DNA of 56,992 nucleotides from an uncultured Gemmiger sp. (GCA_934502625.1 CAKSUQ010000014.1:1-56992); one strand, 5' to 3'. Shown: positions 20,865 through 28,500, counted from the stretch's first letter. Program-made: numbers and translations. Notes: generated by a model not told the origin, from the letters alone.

Positions 20865-20901
20865 AAAAAGGGAGAACGCCAACCGTCCTCCCCTTTTCTC
20901 A
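20865..20901 (-). terminator. Terminator or attenuator between rplS and lepB
   Basis: On the minus strand GGGAGGACG/CGTTCTCCC with a short loop is followed by TTTTTTCG and further T-rich sequence. It lies right after the rplS stop but before the co-oriented lepB, so it probably sets a high-rplS, low-downstream ratio within one operon. Confidence 0.8.
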
Positions 20902-20907
20902 GTATGC

Positions 20908-21249
20908 TCAGATGCGTGCCTTGACCTTGGCAGCCTTGCCAGTGCGCTCGCGCAGGTAGAACAGCTTCGCACGGCGAACCTTGCCGCGGCGAACGACGTC
21001 GACCTTCTCCACGAACGGGCTGTTAACCGGGAACACACGCTCGACGCCAACACCGTAAGAGGTGCGGCGGACGGTGAAGGTCTCAGCGATGCCGCCATGC
21101 TTCTTCGCGATGACGGTGCCCTCGAAAGCCTGAATACGCTCCTTGTCGCCTTCCTTGATACGGACGGAGACGCGAACGGTGTCGCCGACTTCGAACTGGG
21201 GCTTGTTCTCTTTGATCATACCCTCGGTAAAATGCTTCATTGCGTCCAT
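20908..21249 (-). CDS. rplS: 50S ribosomal protein L19
   Basis: A 113-residue ribosomal protein at the 30S-50S interface. The conserved blocks are [36 protein letters not shown] and [22 protein letters not shown], and length is standard. GGAGG precedes the ATG by ten bases. It has its own promoter and a structured leader of about 110 bases upstream, and a terminator directly downstream. Confidence 0.98.
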   Translation of the reverse strand: MDAMKHFTEGMIKENKPQFEVGDTVRVSVRIKEGDKERIQAFEGTVIAKKHGGIAETFTVRRTSYGVGVERVFPVNSPFVEKVDVVRRGKVRRAKLFYLRERTGKAAKVKARI

Positions 21250-21358
21250 GTTATGAATTCCTCCATTTTGTTGCGACGTTCATACACGATAGTTCGTCAG
21301 AGGACCGCCTGTATAATGATGTGTCATTATCCCGCCGATGGCTCGGCGGCACTAACGC
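21250..21358 (-). promoter_or_regulatory. Structured 5' leader of rplS (possible L19 autoregulatory leader)
   Basis: Between the predicted transcription start and the rplS ribosome binding site lie two strong hairpins on the minus strand: CCGCCGA/TCGGCGG (21349-21332) and ATAATGA/TCATTAT (21330-21313). Ribosomal protein leaders that sense their own protein are known for L19 in firmicutes; whether this one matches that family by sequence cannot be judged by eye. Confidence 0.45.
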
Positions 21359-21364
21359 TTTAGT

Positions 21365-21393
21365 ATTATACCATCGTCCAACAGGTTTGGCAA
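21365..21393 (-). promoter_or_regulatory. Sigma-A promoter of rplS
   Basis: TTGCCA (21393-21388), 17 bases, TATAAT (21370-21365) on the minus strand, just upstream of the leader hairpins. Confidence 0.85.
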
Positions 21394-21449
21394 GAGGGTT
21401 TTGACTGAAAATCGAAGATTTTTTTGTGATGTCAGTGTCCCGTAGGTCT

Positions 21450-21597
21450 GCCTTCCCCCCGCGGGGGAAGGTGGCCGAGGCTCTGACCGAGGCCGGATGA
21501 GGGGCGACCTTCCCTTGTCAGCCCGTTCACGGGCAGTCGCGGGTACTTTGCCCCTCATCAGTCGCCTTCGGCGACAGCTTCCCCCTCAGGGGAAGCC
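21450..21597. repeat. Composite inverted-repeat element, full copy 2
   Basis: The reverse-orientation counterpart of the element at 6101-6240. It starts with CCTTCCCC/GGGGGAAGG and GGCC...GGCCGGATGAGGGGC, has a central CCCGTTCACGGG hairpin, and ends with CCCCTCATCAGTCGCC, TTCGGCGACAGC and TTCCCC/GGGGAAG. It ends 5 bases from the stop of the DUF2344 gene. The 21250-21602 gap holds only this, the rplS promoter and its leader. Confidence 0.85.
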
Positions 21598-21602
21598 TTG
21601 CC

Positions 21603-22253
21603 TTATGCAAAATCTTTTCCGTCGCCGTCAAACAGATGCGTCCTTACCACCCTGCACTGCCACACGGGGGCGGCACCCTGCGTGCGCAGGAAATCCGTCA
21701 GCAGCGCGGGGTTCAGGTTCAGCGCCTCACCGCTGCCGCAGGGCAAAATCGCCGTAAACCGCAGCGTGTCGCCGTCAATGGTGTACGCAATGCGGTCGAG
21801 ATACTTCTTCAGTTCCAGCGTTTTGAATCCGCGCTTCGTCTTTTTCGTCACCTCGGCGTGCTCGGCGTTGTTGTAGGCGTCAAGGGCAATTGCCGAGCTT
21901 GCCGGCATCGTGACCTCGTAGGCTGCCGTCTCGATCGCGCCGACTTTCTCGATTGCCGGGGCGACTTTCGTAATGACGATGCCGCGCGGCATCAGCGGCT
22001 GCAAGGCGTCGATCCACGCCTGCGGGTCGATGGTCTCCTGCTCGGTCTTGACCTCGCAGCTCTCGCACAGGCTCTCCTGTCCCAGCGACAGCGGGCAGGT
22101 GAACGACAGATAAATATGCGGGTTGAAGCCCTGTGTGTAGTACACGGGCAGGTTGCTCATCTTCAGCATCCGGTGGAAGACCCGCTGCAGATCCAGCAGC
22201 GAGATATACGCAGCCTCGCCGCACTTCTCAAAGAAGATTCTTACTGTAGTCAA
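21603..22253 (-). CDS. DUF2344 (TIGR03936-type) radical SAM-linked protein
   Basis: A 216-residue protein of the family that accompanies TIGR03960 radical SAM enzymes. It starts VRIFFEKCGEAAYISLLDLQRVFHRML and has the NPHIYLSFTCPLSLGQES block. The role is unproven; pairing suggests a partner in the same modification reaction, probably on rRNA, tRNA or a ribosomal protein. It overlaps the radical SAM gene by 26 bases. In many clostridia rng and rplU follow; here a repeat element and the rplS leader follow instead. Confidence 0.85.
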   Translation of the reverse strand: MTTVRIFFEKCGEAAYISLLDLQRVFHRMLKMSNLPVYYTQGFNPHIYLSFTCPLSLGQESLCESCEVKTEQETIDPQAWIDALQPLMPRGIVITKVAPAIEKVGAIETAAYEVTMPASSAIALDAYNNAEHAEVTKKTKRGFKTLELKKYLDRIAYTIDGDTLRFTAILPCGSGEALNLNPALLTDFLRTQGAAPVWQCRVVRTHLFDGDGKDFA

Positions 22254-24093
22254 AGCACGGCCCTCCGATCAGCTTATTTGCGCCGCATGCACTGCACTGG
22301 CGGTTGCAGGGCTGGGTCGTTTTCGCTTCCAGCGCCTTGTTGTACTCCCGCACCAGATGCGCCTTGCTCACGCCGACGTCGAGGTGATCCCACGGCGTGA
22401 CCTCGTCAAGGCCGATGGTGCGGTAGTTGTAGAAATCCGGGTCGATGCCGCAGGTCTTGAACGCATCCAGCCAGCGGTCGTAGTCGAAATATTCCTCCCA
22501 CGTGTCAAAGAACGCGCCGTTCTCGAACGCCGTCTCGATGACGCGGCCAAGGCGGCGGTCGCCCTTGGCAAAAACGCCCTCCAGCACACTGGTCGTGCTG
22601 TCGTGGTAGTTGACCTTGATCTTGCGGGAATGTACGCAGCTAAGCAGGTATTTCTGCTTTTCGCGCAGTTCCTCGCGGCGATCCTGCGCACAGAACTGGA
22701 ACGGCGTGTCGGGCTTCGGCACAAAGCAGGCCACGCTGATCGTCACCTGCACGCCCTTGCCCTTCGGACGGTTGGGAATTTGATAAAAGAGGTCGACGAC
22801 CTGCTGCGCCGTATCGGCAATACCCTTGATGTCGTCCAGCGTCTCGGTGGGCAAGCCCATCATAAAATACAGCTTGACCGAGGTGTACCCCTCCGAGAAA
22901 GCGATGCGGCAGCCGCGCTCGATCTGCTCCCACGTGACGTTTTTGTTGATGACGTCGCGCAGGCGCTGGGTGCCGGCCTCGGCGGCAAAGGTCAGGCCGC
23001 TTTTGCGCACCTTCGTCGTTTTTTCGACAAGGGATTCCGAGAAATTGTCCACGCGCAGCGACGGCAGCGACAGGCTGACATGGTCGGCCTCCGCCCAAGA
23101 GTTCAGCTCGTCCAGAATCTCCTCCAGCCGTGAATGGTCGGAGGTAGACAGGCTCGACAGACTCAGCTCGTCATAGCCCGTGTTGCGGCAGAGCGCACGG
23201 GCGCTGTCGCTGATGAGCTTGGGGCTGCGCTCGCGGAAGGGGCGGTAGAGCTGCCCGGCCTGACAGAAGCGGCAGCCGCGCACGCAGCCGCGCAAAACCT
23301 CGACACAGGCGCGATCCTGCACCGCGCCGACCAGCGGCACGACGAAGTTTTCCGGCGGGGTGAAGCTGTCCATATCCGTGACGATGGCCTTTGTCACGCG
23401 CGGCGGGATGCCGGGGCGGTTCGGGGTCACAGCCTCGATGCGGCCATCCTCTTTATACGTCACATCATAGAAAGACGGCACGTAGACGCCGGGGATCTTC
23501 GCCAGCTCCAGCAGCAGCTGCTCTTTGTTCCAGCCCTGCTTTTTGCCCTGCTCAACGGTTGCACAGATGTCTTGTAACATCTGCTCGCCCTCGCCAAGCT
23601 GCATAATATCGAAGAAATCCGCCATCGGCTCGGCGTTGCAGACGCAGGGGCCGCCCGCAATGATGAGCGGCCAGCGCGCGTCACGGTCGGCGGCGCGCAG
23701 CGGGATGCCAGACAGGCGCAGCATAGCCAGCACGTTGGTGTAGGCCAGCTCGTATTCCAGCGAGAAGCCGACGATGTCAAACGCAGTCAGCGGATCCTTG
23801 CTTTCCAGACAGTAGAGCGGAATGTCCAGCCGCTCCATCTGGGCTTTCATGTCCGTCCACGGCATAAAGGCGCGCTCGCACCACCAGTTTTCGTGGCGGT
23901 TCAGCAGGTCGTACAGGATTTTTTCGCCCAAAAACGACATGCCGATCTCGTAGGTATCGGGGAAGCAAAACGCCATGCGCACATCGACTTTGGCCTTATC
24001 TTTATAGACGCTGCCCGGCTCGCCGCCCGTGTAGCGCCCCGGCTTCTGCACCAGACTGAGCGCCTCTTTAAATTTAGGGGAAAATTCCGCCAT
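22228..24093 (-). CDS. B12-binding-domain radical SAM protein (TIGR03960 family)
   Basis: A 621-residue enzyme of the radical SAM superfamily. The N-terminal part (about 1-200) resembles a cobalamin-binding-type domain without a clear DxHxxG. The iron-sulfur motif is CVRGCRFC (CxxxCxxC) around residue 270, inside the family block EVLRGCVRGCRFCQAG. A C-terminal TIM-barrel extension ends with a cysteine pair (CNRQCSACGANK) that may bind metal. The ATG at 24093 is chosen because AAGGATGG lies 8 bases upstream; the ATG 12 bases earlier is too close to that site. The substrate is unknown. Confidence 0.88.
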   Translation of the reverse strand: MAEFSPKFKEALSLVQKPGRYTGGEPGSVYKDKAKVDVRMAFCFPDTYEIGMSFLGEKILYDLLNRHENWWCERAFMPWTDMKAQMERLDIPLYCLESKDPLTAFDIVGFSLEYELAYTNVLAMLRLSGIPLRAADRDARWPLIIAGGPCVCNAEPMADFFDIMQLGEGEQMLQDICATVEQGKKQGWNKEQLLLELAKIPGVYVPSFYDVTYKEDGRIEAVTPNRPGIPPRVTKAIVTDMDSFTPPENFVVPLVGAVQDRACVEVLRGCVRGCRFCQAGQLYRPFRERSPKLISDSARALCRNTGYDELSLSSLSTSDHSRLEEILDELNSWAEADHVSLSLPSLRVDNFSESLVEKTTKVRKSGLTFAAEAGTQRLRDVINKNVTWEQIERGCRIAFSEGYTSVKLYFMMGLPTETLDDIKGIADTAQQVVDLFYQIPNRPKGKGVQVTISVACFVPKPDTPFQFCAQDRREELREKQKYLLSCVHSRKIKVNYHDSTTSVLEGVFAKGDRRLGRVIETAFENGAFFDTWEEYFDYDRWLDAFKTCGIDPDFYNYRTIGLDEVTPWDHLDVGVSKAHLVREYNKALEAKTTQPCNRQCSACGANKLIGGPCFDYSKNLL

Positions 24094-24128
24094 AGGGTGA
24101 ACCATCCTTACTTTTGGTATATCGGTTT

Positions 24129-24157
24129 ATTGTACCGCATTTCTGCAGAAATTGCAA
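24129..24157 (-). promoter_or_regulatory. Promoter of the radical SAM/DUF2344 pair
   Basis: TTGCAA (24157-24152), 17 bases, TACAAT (24134-24129) on the minus strand, about 35 bases before the chosen start. Confidence 0.75.
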
Positions 24158-24193
24158 CTGTAACAAGTAAATTGTAATTTTGTTGGTTTGCAC

Positions 24194-24211
24194 AAATTGT
24201 TACAGCAATTT
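24194..24211. promoter_or_regulatory. AT-rich palindrome between the divergent promoters
   Basis: AAATTG, six bases, CAATTT: a perfect dyad about 100 bases upstream of the surface-protein promoter and just behind the radical SAM promoter. It could be an operator or upstream activator site. Around it, 24158-24312 is AT-rich and non-coding. Confidence 0.35.
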
Positions 24212-24312
24212 TTGAGCATTGCGCTGGATTTTTTGGATTTCAGGATACCCTTCCACCTTGTTTTTGCGCACTTGTTGCGCTATTATAGGCGTTTTGTGTG
24301 CATTTTGTTGGG

Positions 24313-24365
24313 TTGACAGATTTTGTAAATCTTGCTACTATGATTTAAATTCAAAAATATGAATT
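24313..24365 (+). promoter_or_regulatory. Promoter of the surface protein with two dyads
   Basis: TTGACA (24313-24318), 17 bases, TACTAT (24336-24341). The spacer contains AGATTT-TGT-AAATCT (24318-24332) and the expected start region contains AATTCA, six bases, TGAATT (24348-24365). Both dyads are where a repressor would block polymerase. The promoter is convincing; the operators are inference. Confidence 0.75.
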
Positions 24366-24416
24366 GTAATACATTCGTTTTTTTGCGTAACAATTCAAAT
24401 TACAGGAGTGTGTGCT

Positions 24417-26732
24417 ATGAGGAAGCGTTTGTCTGTTGCAGTGGCTGCAATGATTCTTGCTTGCGCAATCTCGCCCGCTGCCGTTTGGGCAGAGAAATCC
24501 CCCACCACCGATACGACCGTGACCAACGAGGAGACCACCGAGGAGACCACCGAGGAGACCACCAAGGAGACCACCAAGGAGACCACCGAGGAGACCACCG
24601 AGGAGACCACCGAGGAGACCACCGAGGAGACCACCGAGGAGACCACCGAAAACGATATTGAGACGCTGGATTTGGATGAGCAGTACGCGCCCGCCGTTTA
24701 TGGTGCCCCGCCGACATCTACCACCACGGTTGCCACGATTGACGGACATTCTTACACTTCCCTACAGGCGGCCATTGATGACGCCAAAGATGGGCAGGAA
24801 ATCGTTTTGCAGAGCAATGTTAAATCGACGACGGGTCTCAAATTCAGTGGTACACAGGGCGCTTCTATCGACGCGTGGAAGAACTTCATCATCAACGCCA
24901 ACGGCAAGAATTTGACTCTGACAGGACTTGGTATGCACGCCAAATTCTGCAAGGTCACAATTAAAAACTGCCCTGAGCTGACAATTTCCGCCAGCAAGAA
25001 TCCCGGTGATAATGAGGGCGGTACCGCAAACCTGTTCAGCCATGCGAATCTGACGTTTAACGCTTGTGACAAGGTTTTGATTCAAAACGATGGAGCGACT
25101 GTTTGCGGCAGCGGCCTGTACATCAATGAGCGTGGCAGCTTATACGTGCAAAACGAAACAAATTTGACCGTCACCGGATACATGGGTGACGACAACACGG
25201 ATGCCAGTGGCATTTACGCCGACACGAAGAACGAAGACCCCAACTATCTCGTCGGCGACCTCGTTGTCTCTGGTGGTTCTACCCTGACAGCCACCAGATG
25301 CGTTCACAACGGCATTACCGTCAACCCTATGAATATCACTGTTACCGGAAATTCTGTGTTGGATGTGAATAACAACAACGATGGCTGGTATGGTGAAGGC
25401 GGCCTCGGTTGCTATTTCGGAAAACTGACTGTTTCCGACCATTCTTCTGTAACCTCGCATGATAACTCCTCTTGGGGTTTCGCCATCTTCGTGAAAGACC
25501 TTGAAGTCGACGGCACTTCTGAAATCACCACTTTCAAGAATGGTTCTTTTTCCCATATCGACGCATGGAATGCTGACAACTGGGACGGCACCGGTCTTGC
25601 CATTTCTGGCACTGCTGTTCTGCATTCCGGCGCAAAGGTAACTGCCCACGATAACTGGGGTATCGGTGTCAAGGTATATCGCGATGCCAATAATCTTGAT
25701 AATTATCCAGGTGGTACGCTCACAGTCGAAAGTGGCGCCACCCTTTCCTCCATTCACAACGCAAACTACGGTTTGGCAAACGCTCACAACCTGAATATCA
25801 GCTCTGATGCGCATGTCTATCTGCGCGAAAATTTTGATGGTGGACTCGATAACTATCCTCTTGCAACTACAACCGTTGACGCGGGTGCTGACTTTGTTGT
25901 TTCAAACAACTGCGGACGTGGTATTAAAAACGGCAACTCCGACCCAAAGCACAGCGGCGAACCCGCTACTCTTATTTTAAATTCCGGTGTCATTACAGAG
26001 AACTACAATACCAAACAAATGCCCGCGTTCCCCTTCCTTGACGCCAAAGGATACGGACATTATGTTCGTGACGGTGGTGGCATTTACAACGAATATGGTA
26101 GCGTTTTGCTTTCTTCTGCTGCCAAAGTCTATAACAACCACGCGGGAAACTCCGGCGACGATCTTTACAACAAAGATGTAGCGGGCAACAGTTTCAACAT
26201 CACGCAACTTGTTCCCGGCGCAAAGTGGTGCGTCTTGGATGACGACCAGAAAATCATTGACGACTGGTACAAAGATTATGCCGGTACAGACAATCGTTGG
26301 CGCATAGATAATGCTATCAACAACACCGATATTGAGTTGTCCCCCGGTGCTGCCTTGAAGGCCGCGCACGGCGCGGTAGCACCTACCCCGTCGCCCTCGC
26401 CGACGCCTGAGGCAACGGCCACCCCTGTGCCCACCAACGAGCCGTCGCCCGTGCCCAGCGCTTCGCCGGTTCCGTCGACGCCTATGCCGTCTGCCGTGCC
26501 TACAGCAGCGCCGGTCGCCCCCGTCACGCGCGTCGATGCCACGGCAACCCCTGCACCGACCGACGCCCCGACGCAGCAGCCCACGACGGCGCCCGCCGCC
26601 ACGGCACAGCCCGCCACCACCGCCACGATCCCCCAGACCGGCGACGCCGCGCCTCTGGCGCTCTTCGGCGGCTTGACGATCAGCAGTGCCGCCGCCTTCT
26701 ACTTCCTGCGCAAACGCCGCAAGTCGGAGTAA
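24417..26732 (+). CDS. Secreted beta-helix surface protein with IPQTG cell-wall sorting signal
   Basis: A 771-residue protein. A signal peptide (about 1-26) ends near AVWAEK. Then comes a low-complexity (E/K)ETT stretch made of ten 12-base units, a body of roughly residues 100-650 rich in Gly, Asn, Ser and Thr with short beta-strand turns (GSLYVQNETNLTVTG, GDLVVSGGSTLTATR) like a right-handed parallel beta-helix, a Pro/Thr/Ala/Ser spacer (about 660-735), and a sorting signal of IPQTG, a hydrophobic segment and RKRRKSE. Sortase would link it to peptidoglycan. The ATG at 24417 follows AGGAG. Base composition of the body is more AT-rich than its neighbours. The ligand or role is unknown; adhesion or carbohydrate binding is possible. 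Confidence 0.85.
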   Translation: MRKRLSVAVAAMILACAISPAAVWAEKSPTTDTTVTNEETTEETTEETTKETTKETTEETTEETTEETTEETTEETTENDIETLDLDEQYAPAVYGAPPTSTTTVATIDGHSYTSLQAAIDDAKDGQEIVLQSNVKSTTGLKFSGTQGASIDAWKNFIINANGKNLTLTGLGMHAKFCKVTIKNCPELTISASKNPGDNEGGTANLFSHANLTFNACDKVLIQNDGATVCGSGLYINERGSLYVQNETNLTVTGYMGDDNTDASGIYADTKNEDPNYLVGDLVVSGGSTLTATRCVHNGITVNPMNITVTGNSVLDVNNNNDGWYGEGGLGCYFGKLTVSDHSSVTSHDNSSWGFAIFVKDLEVDGTSEITTFKNGSFSHIDAWNADNWDGTGLAISGTAVLHSGAKVTAHDNWGIGVKVYRDANNLDNYPGGTLTVESGATLSSIHNANYGLANAHNLNISSDAHVYLRENFDGGLDNYPLATTTVDAGADFVVSNNCGRGIKNGNSDPKHSGEPATLILNSGVITENYNTKQMPAFPFLDAKGYGHYVRDGGGIYNEYGSVLLSSAAKVYNNHAGNSGDDLYNKDVAGNSFNITQLVPGAKWCVLDDDQKIIDDWYKDYAGTDNRWRIDNAINNTDIELSPGAALKAAHGAVAPTPSPSPTPEATATPVPTNEPSPVPSASPVPSTPMPSAVPTAAPVAPVTRVDATATPAPTDAPTQQPTTAPAATAQPATTATIPQTGDAAPLALFGGLTISSAAAFYFLRKRRKSE
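24528..24647 (+). repeat. Ten tandem 12-base units coding (E/K)ETT
   Basis: Ten in-frame copies of GAGGAGACCACC; units four and five begin AAG instead of GAG. Being a multiple of three, copy-number change by slippage would alter the length of the Thr/Glu stalk without shifting the frame. The stretch directly follows the signal peptide region. Confidence 0.95.
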
Positions 26733-26761
26733 GGCACATACCGCGATAAACCAATAAATTG

Positions 26762-26796
26762 CCCCCGCCGATGGATAATCGGCGGGGGTTTTGTTG
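26762..26796 (+). terminator. Terminator of the surface protein gene
   Basis: CCCCCGCCGAT, a GGATA loop, ATCGGCGGGGG, then TTTTGTTGTTG. A very stable stem 29 bases after the stop. Confidence 0.9.
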
Positions 26797-26827
26797 TTGT
26801 ATTTGCCGCGCCGTGAACGGGCGGTTT

Positions 26828-27057
26828 GTAGGGGACGCATATATGCGTCCCGCAGTTTGTCAAAAAACGCGGTAGGGGCGGGGCTCTGCTCCGCCCGTGG
26901 CCGTTTGCCATGTGAGAAACTTTCCCGAAAAAGCGTTGCCACGTCAGGTCGGCGGGCGGAGCAGAGCCCCGCCCCTACGAATCCACAACAAAGACGATAT
27001 TCTTATCCGGGGGTAAGGTACTTTTTCGACAGTCTGGGGGACGCATATATGCGTCCC
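26828..27057. repeat. Nested inverted-repeat element (about 230 bp)
   Basis: The outer arms, 26828-26851 and 27036-27057, each contain GGGACGCATATATGCGTCCC, and the sequence just inside them (CAGTTTGTCAAAAA against the complement of TTTTTCGACAGTCTG) is also inverted. The inner arms, 26872-26896 (GTAGGGGCGGGGCTCTGC) and 26954-26978 (GCAGAGCCCCGCCCCTAC), are inverted copies as well. The whole 26733-27080 gap is terminator plus this element; no gene is seen. Confidence 0.8.
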
Positions 27058-27080
27058 GTGGGCGTTGCTGCCGCGCCACG

Positions 27081-27533
27081 CTACCCCGCGCCGCGCATCA
27101 GCGCCGCCACAGCGCCGATGATCCGCCAGCCATCCAGCCCCGGCAGGGGCAGCAGGTTGCTGCCGCCCACCAGCAAATTGCAGCAGGCGAACCAATACCC
27201 GGCATAGCTATACCCTGCCGCGCGCATCCATGCCAGCGCTGCCGCGCAGGCCAGCAGGTTCGCCAATGGCCCCGCCGCTGCCAGCAGCAGCTCCTCCGAC
27301 GCGTGCATCGGCAGGCCGCGCAGCCGCAGGCAGATCCCGAACGGCGACACCTCCAGCGTCGGCCACTGCCGCCACAAAAGCCGGTACAGCACCGCGTGGC
27401 CGCTCTCGTGCAGCAGCGCACAGCCCAGCCCCACCCGCAGCACACCGCTGCCGTCCAACGCCAGCACCGCCGTCAGGCCGAACAACAGCGCCAACGGCCG
27501 CCGCCACCGCAGATGGGCGGGTCTACGCCGCAT
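27081..27533 (-). CDS. spoIVFB: M50 site-2 protease, SpoIVFB-like
   Basis: A 150-residue membrane zinc protease with HESGH at 42-46 (HExxH), three to four hydrophobic segments and the third ligand Asp134 in NLLPLPGLDG. SpoIVFB in Bacillus cleaves pro-sigma-K in the mother cell. This one is much shorter than the Bacillus protein and lacks the C-terminal CBS domain. The ATG at 27533 overlaps the end of the M23 gene by 11 bases and has GAGG nine bases upstream. The tight pairing with a single-pass M23-domain protein is the spoIVFA-spoIVFB arrangement. The substrate gene sigK is not in the window. Confidence 0.75.
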   Translation of the reverse strand: MRRRPAHLRWRRPLALLFGLTAVLALDGSGVLRVGLGCALLHESGHAVLYRLLWRQWPTLEVSPFGICLRLRGLPMHASEELLLAAAGPLANLLACAAALAWMRAAGYSYAGYWFACCNLLVGGSNLLPLPGLDGWRIIGAVAALMRGAG

Positions 27534-28299
27534 TTTCCAGCGCCTCGGCAGGGTCATAGCGCAGCCCGCGGTGCAAAATTTCAAAATGCAGGTGCGCACC
27601 TGTCGCGTTGCCGGTCTGCCCCACCGTGCCCAGCGTCTGCCCCGCCGCGACCCGCGCCCCCGCTTTCACAAACAGATACTGCATGTGCGCGTACAGCGTC
27701 TCGTCGCCGTCGGCGTGGAGGATGCGCAGGTAGTTGCCGTAGCTTTTGTGGCTGCCTGCGGCGCGCACCACACCGTCCGCCGCCGCCAGCACCGGCGTAC
27801 CCTCGGCGGCGGCCAGATCGTTGCCGATGTGGAAGTCATCTCCCAGCCCGCCCATCGGGTCGGTGCGCCAGCCATAGCCGGAGGTTTCGCGGCACTGCCG
27901 CCCCGGCAGCGGAAACCGCAGCGCAAAATCCGGCGTATAGCTGTCCTCGCGGGCGTAGGCGGGCGGCGCGGGCTGGCCGTGGGGTGCGCGGGCGGTTTCC
28001 GGCGTGGCGGCGAAGTCCTCCCACATGCTGCGGGCGGCGTCGGCGGTCTGCTCGGTAAATTTCAAAAGGCTGCGTTCCCCACTCAAAAAAAGCTCCTGTT
28101 CCGGCTGCATGGCCGCCGCAAAGGCACGGCGCAGCGCCGGGTAGGCAGGCCAGCCCAGCGCCCGCGCCGCCAGCACAAAGCCCACCGCCGCAAGGCAGAG
28201 CAGCACCTGCGCCCAGAGCACAAGCGCTTCGTCGCTGCGCGGGCGGCGCGGCGGGCGCGGGGGTTCCTCCTGCGGCGGCGGGGCTGCATTTTCCCACAT
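27523..28299 (-). CDS. spoIVFA: Single-pass M23 (LytM) domain protein, SpoIVFA-like
   Basis: A 258-residue protein. A proline-rich cytoplasmic N-terminus and one membrane segment (about 27-47) lead to an extracytoplasmic linker and a C-terminal LytM domain (about 150-245). All zinc ligands of active M23 peptidases are present: His157 and Asp161 in HIGND, His204 in YAHMQ, and His236/His238 in GAHLHFE. The ATG at 28299 follows GGAGG at 8 bases. Its overlap with the M50 gene suggests it is the SpoIVFA partner that holds the protease in check; the intact ligands also allow a true peptidoglycan hydrolase or a SpoIIQ-type role. Confidence 0.72.
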   Translation of the reverse strand: MWENAAPPPQEEPPRPPRRPRSDEALVLWAQVLLCLAAVGFVLAARALGWPAYPALRRAFAAAMQPEQELFLSGERSLLKFTEQTADAARSMWEDFAATPETARAPHGQPAPPAYAREDSYTPDFALRFPLPGRQCRETSGYGWRTDPMGGLGDDFHIGNDLAAAEGTPVLAAADGVVRAAGSHKSYGNYLRILHADGDETLYAHMQYLFVKAGARVAAGQTLGTVGQTGNATGAHLHFEILHRGLRYDPAEALENAA

Positions 28300-28341
28300 G
28301 GCGTACACCTCCCCTGTTTTTACAACGGTATGCGGTGGGGC

Positions 28342-28370
28342 AAAAAAATATCCGCCCCGAAGGGCGGATA
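28342..28370 (-). terminator. Terminator of the comEA-ppk-SRPBCC unit
   Basis: On the minus strand TATCCGCCC-TTCG-GGGCGGATA followed by seven T: a perfect nine-pair stem with a stable tetraloop. The stem itself resembles the dispersed GGGCGGAT palindrome, so a repeat copy may have become a terminator here. Confidence 0.88.
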
Positions 28371-28393
28371 CGTGCGTGTATTTTCCGGGATTC

Positions 28394-28500
28394 GTAGGGG
28401 CGCATTCTATATGCGCCCGTCATCAGGCACACGTCCACGGGCGGATATGGAATCCGCCCCTACGGTCTTGCCGCGGGGCGTCGAGGACGCCGCCCCCTAC
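28394..28500. repeat. Cluster of three GTAGGGGC-family palindromes
   Basis: 28394-28418 runs from GTAGGGGCGCAT to ATGCGCCC. 28439-28463 has GGGCGGAT/ATCCGCCC plus CTAC. 28475-28500 has GGGGCGTC/GACGCCGCCC ending in CCTAC. It lies between the terminator and the SRPBCC gene, with no coding content. Confidence 0.78.

Noticed and set aside
24528..24647. Tandem array considered as CRISPR-like or minisatellite DNA
   Set aside because: Direct 12-base units with no spacers, in frame within a secreted protein; it is a coding repeat.
27523..28299. Calling the M23 protein a plain secreted endopeptidase
   Set aside because: It has a membrane anchor rather than a cleavable signal and overlaps an M50 protease gene, which fits SpoIVFA better, though hydrolase activity stays possible.
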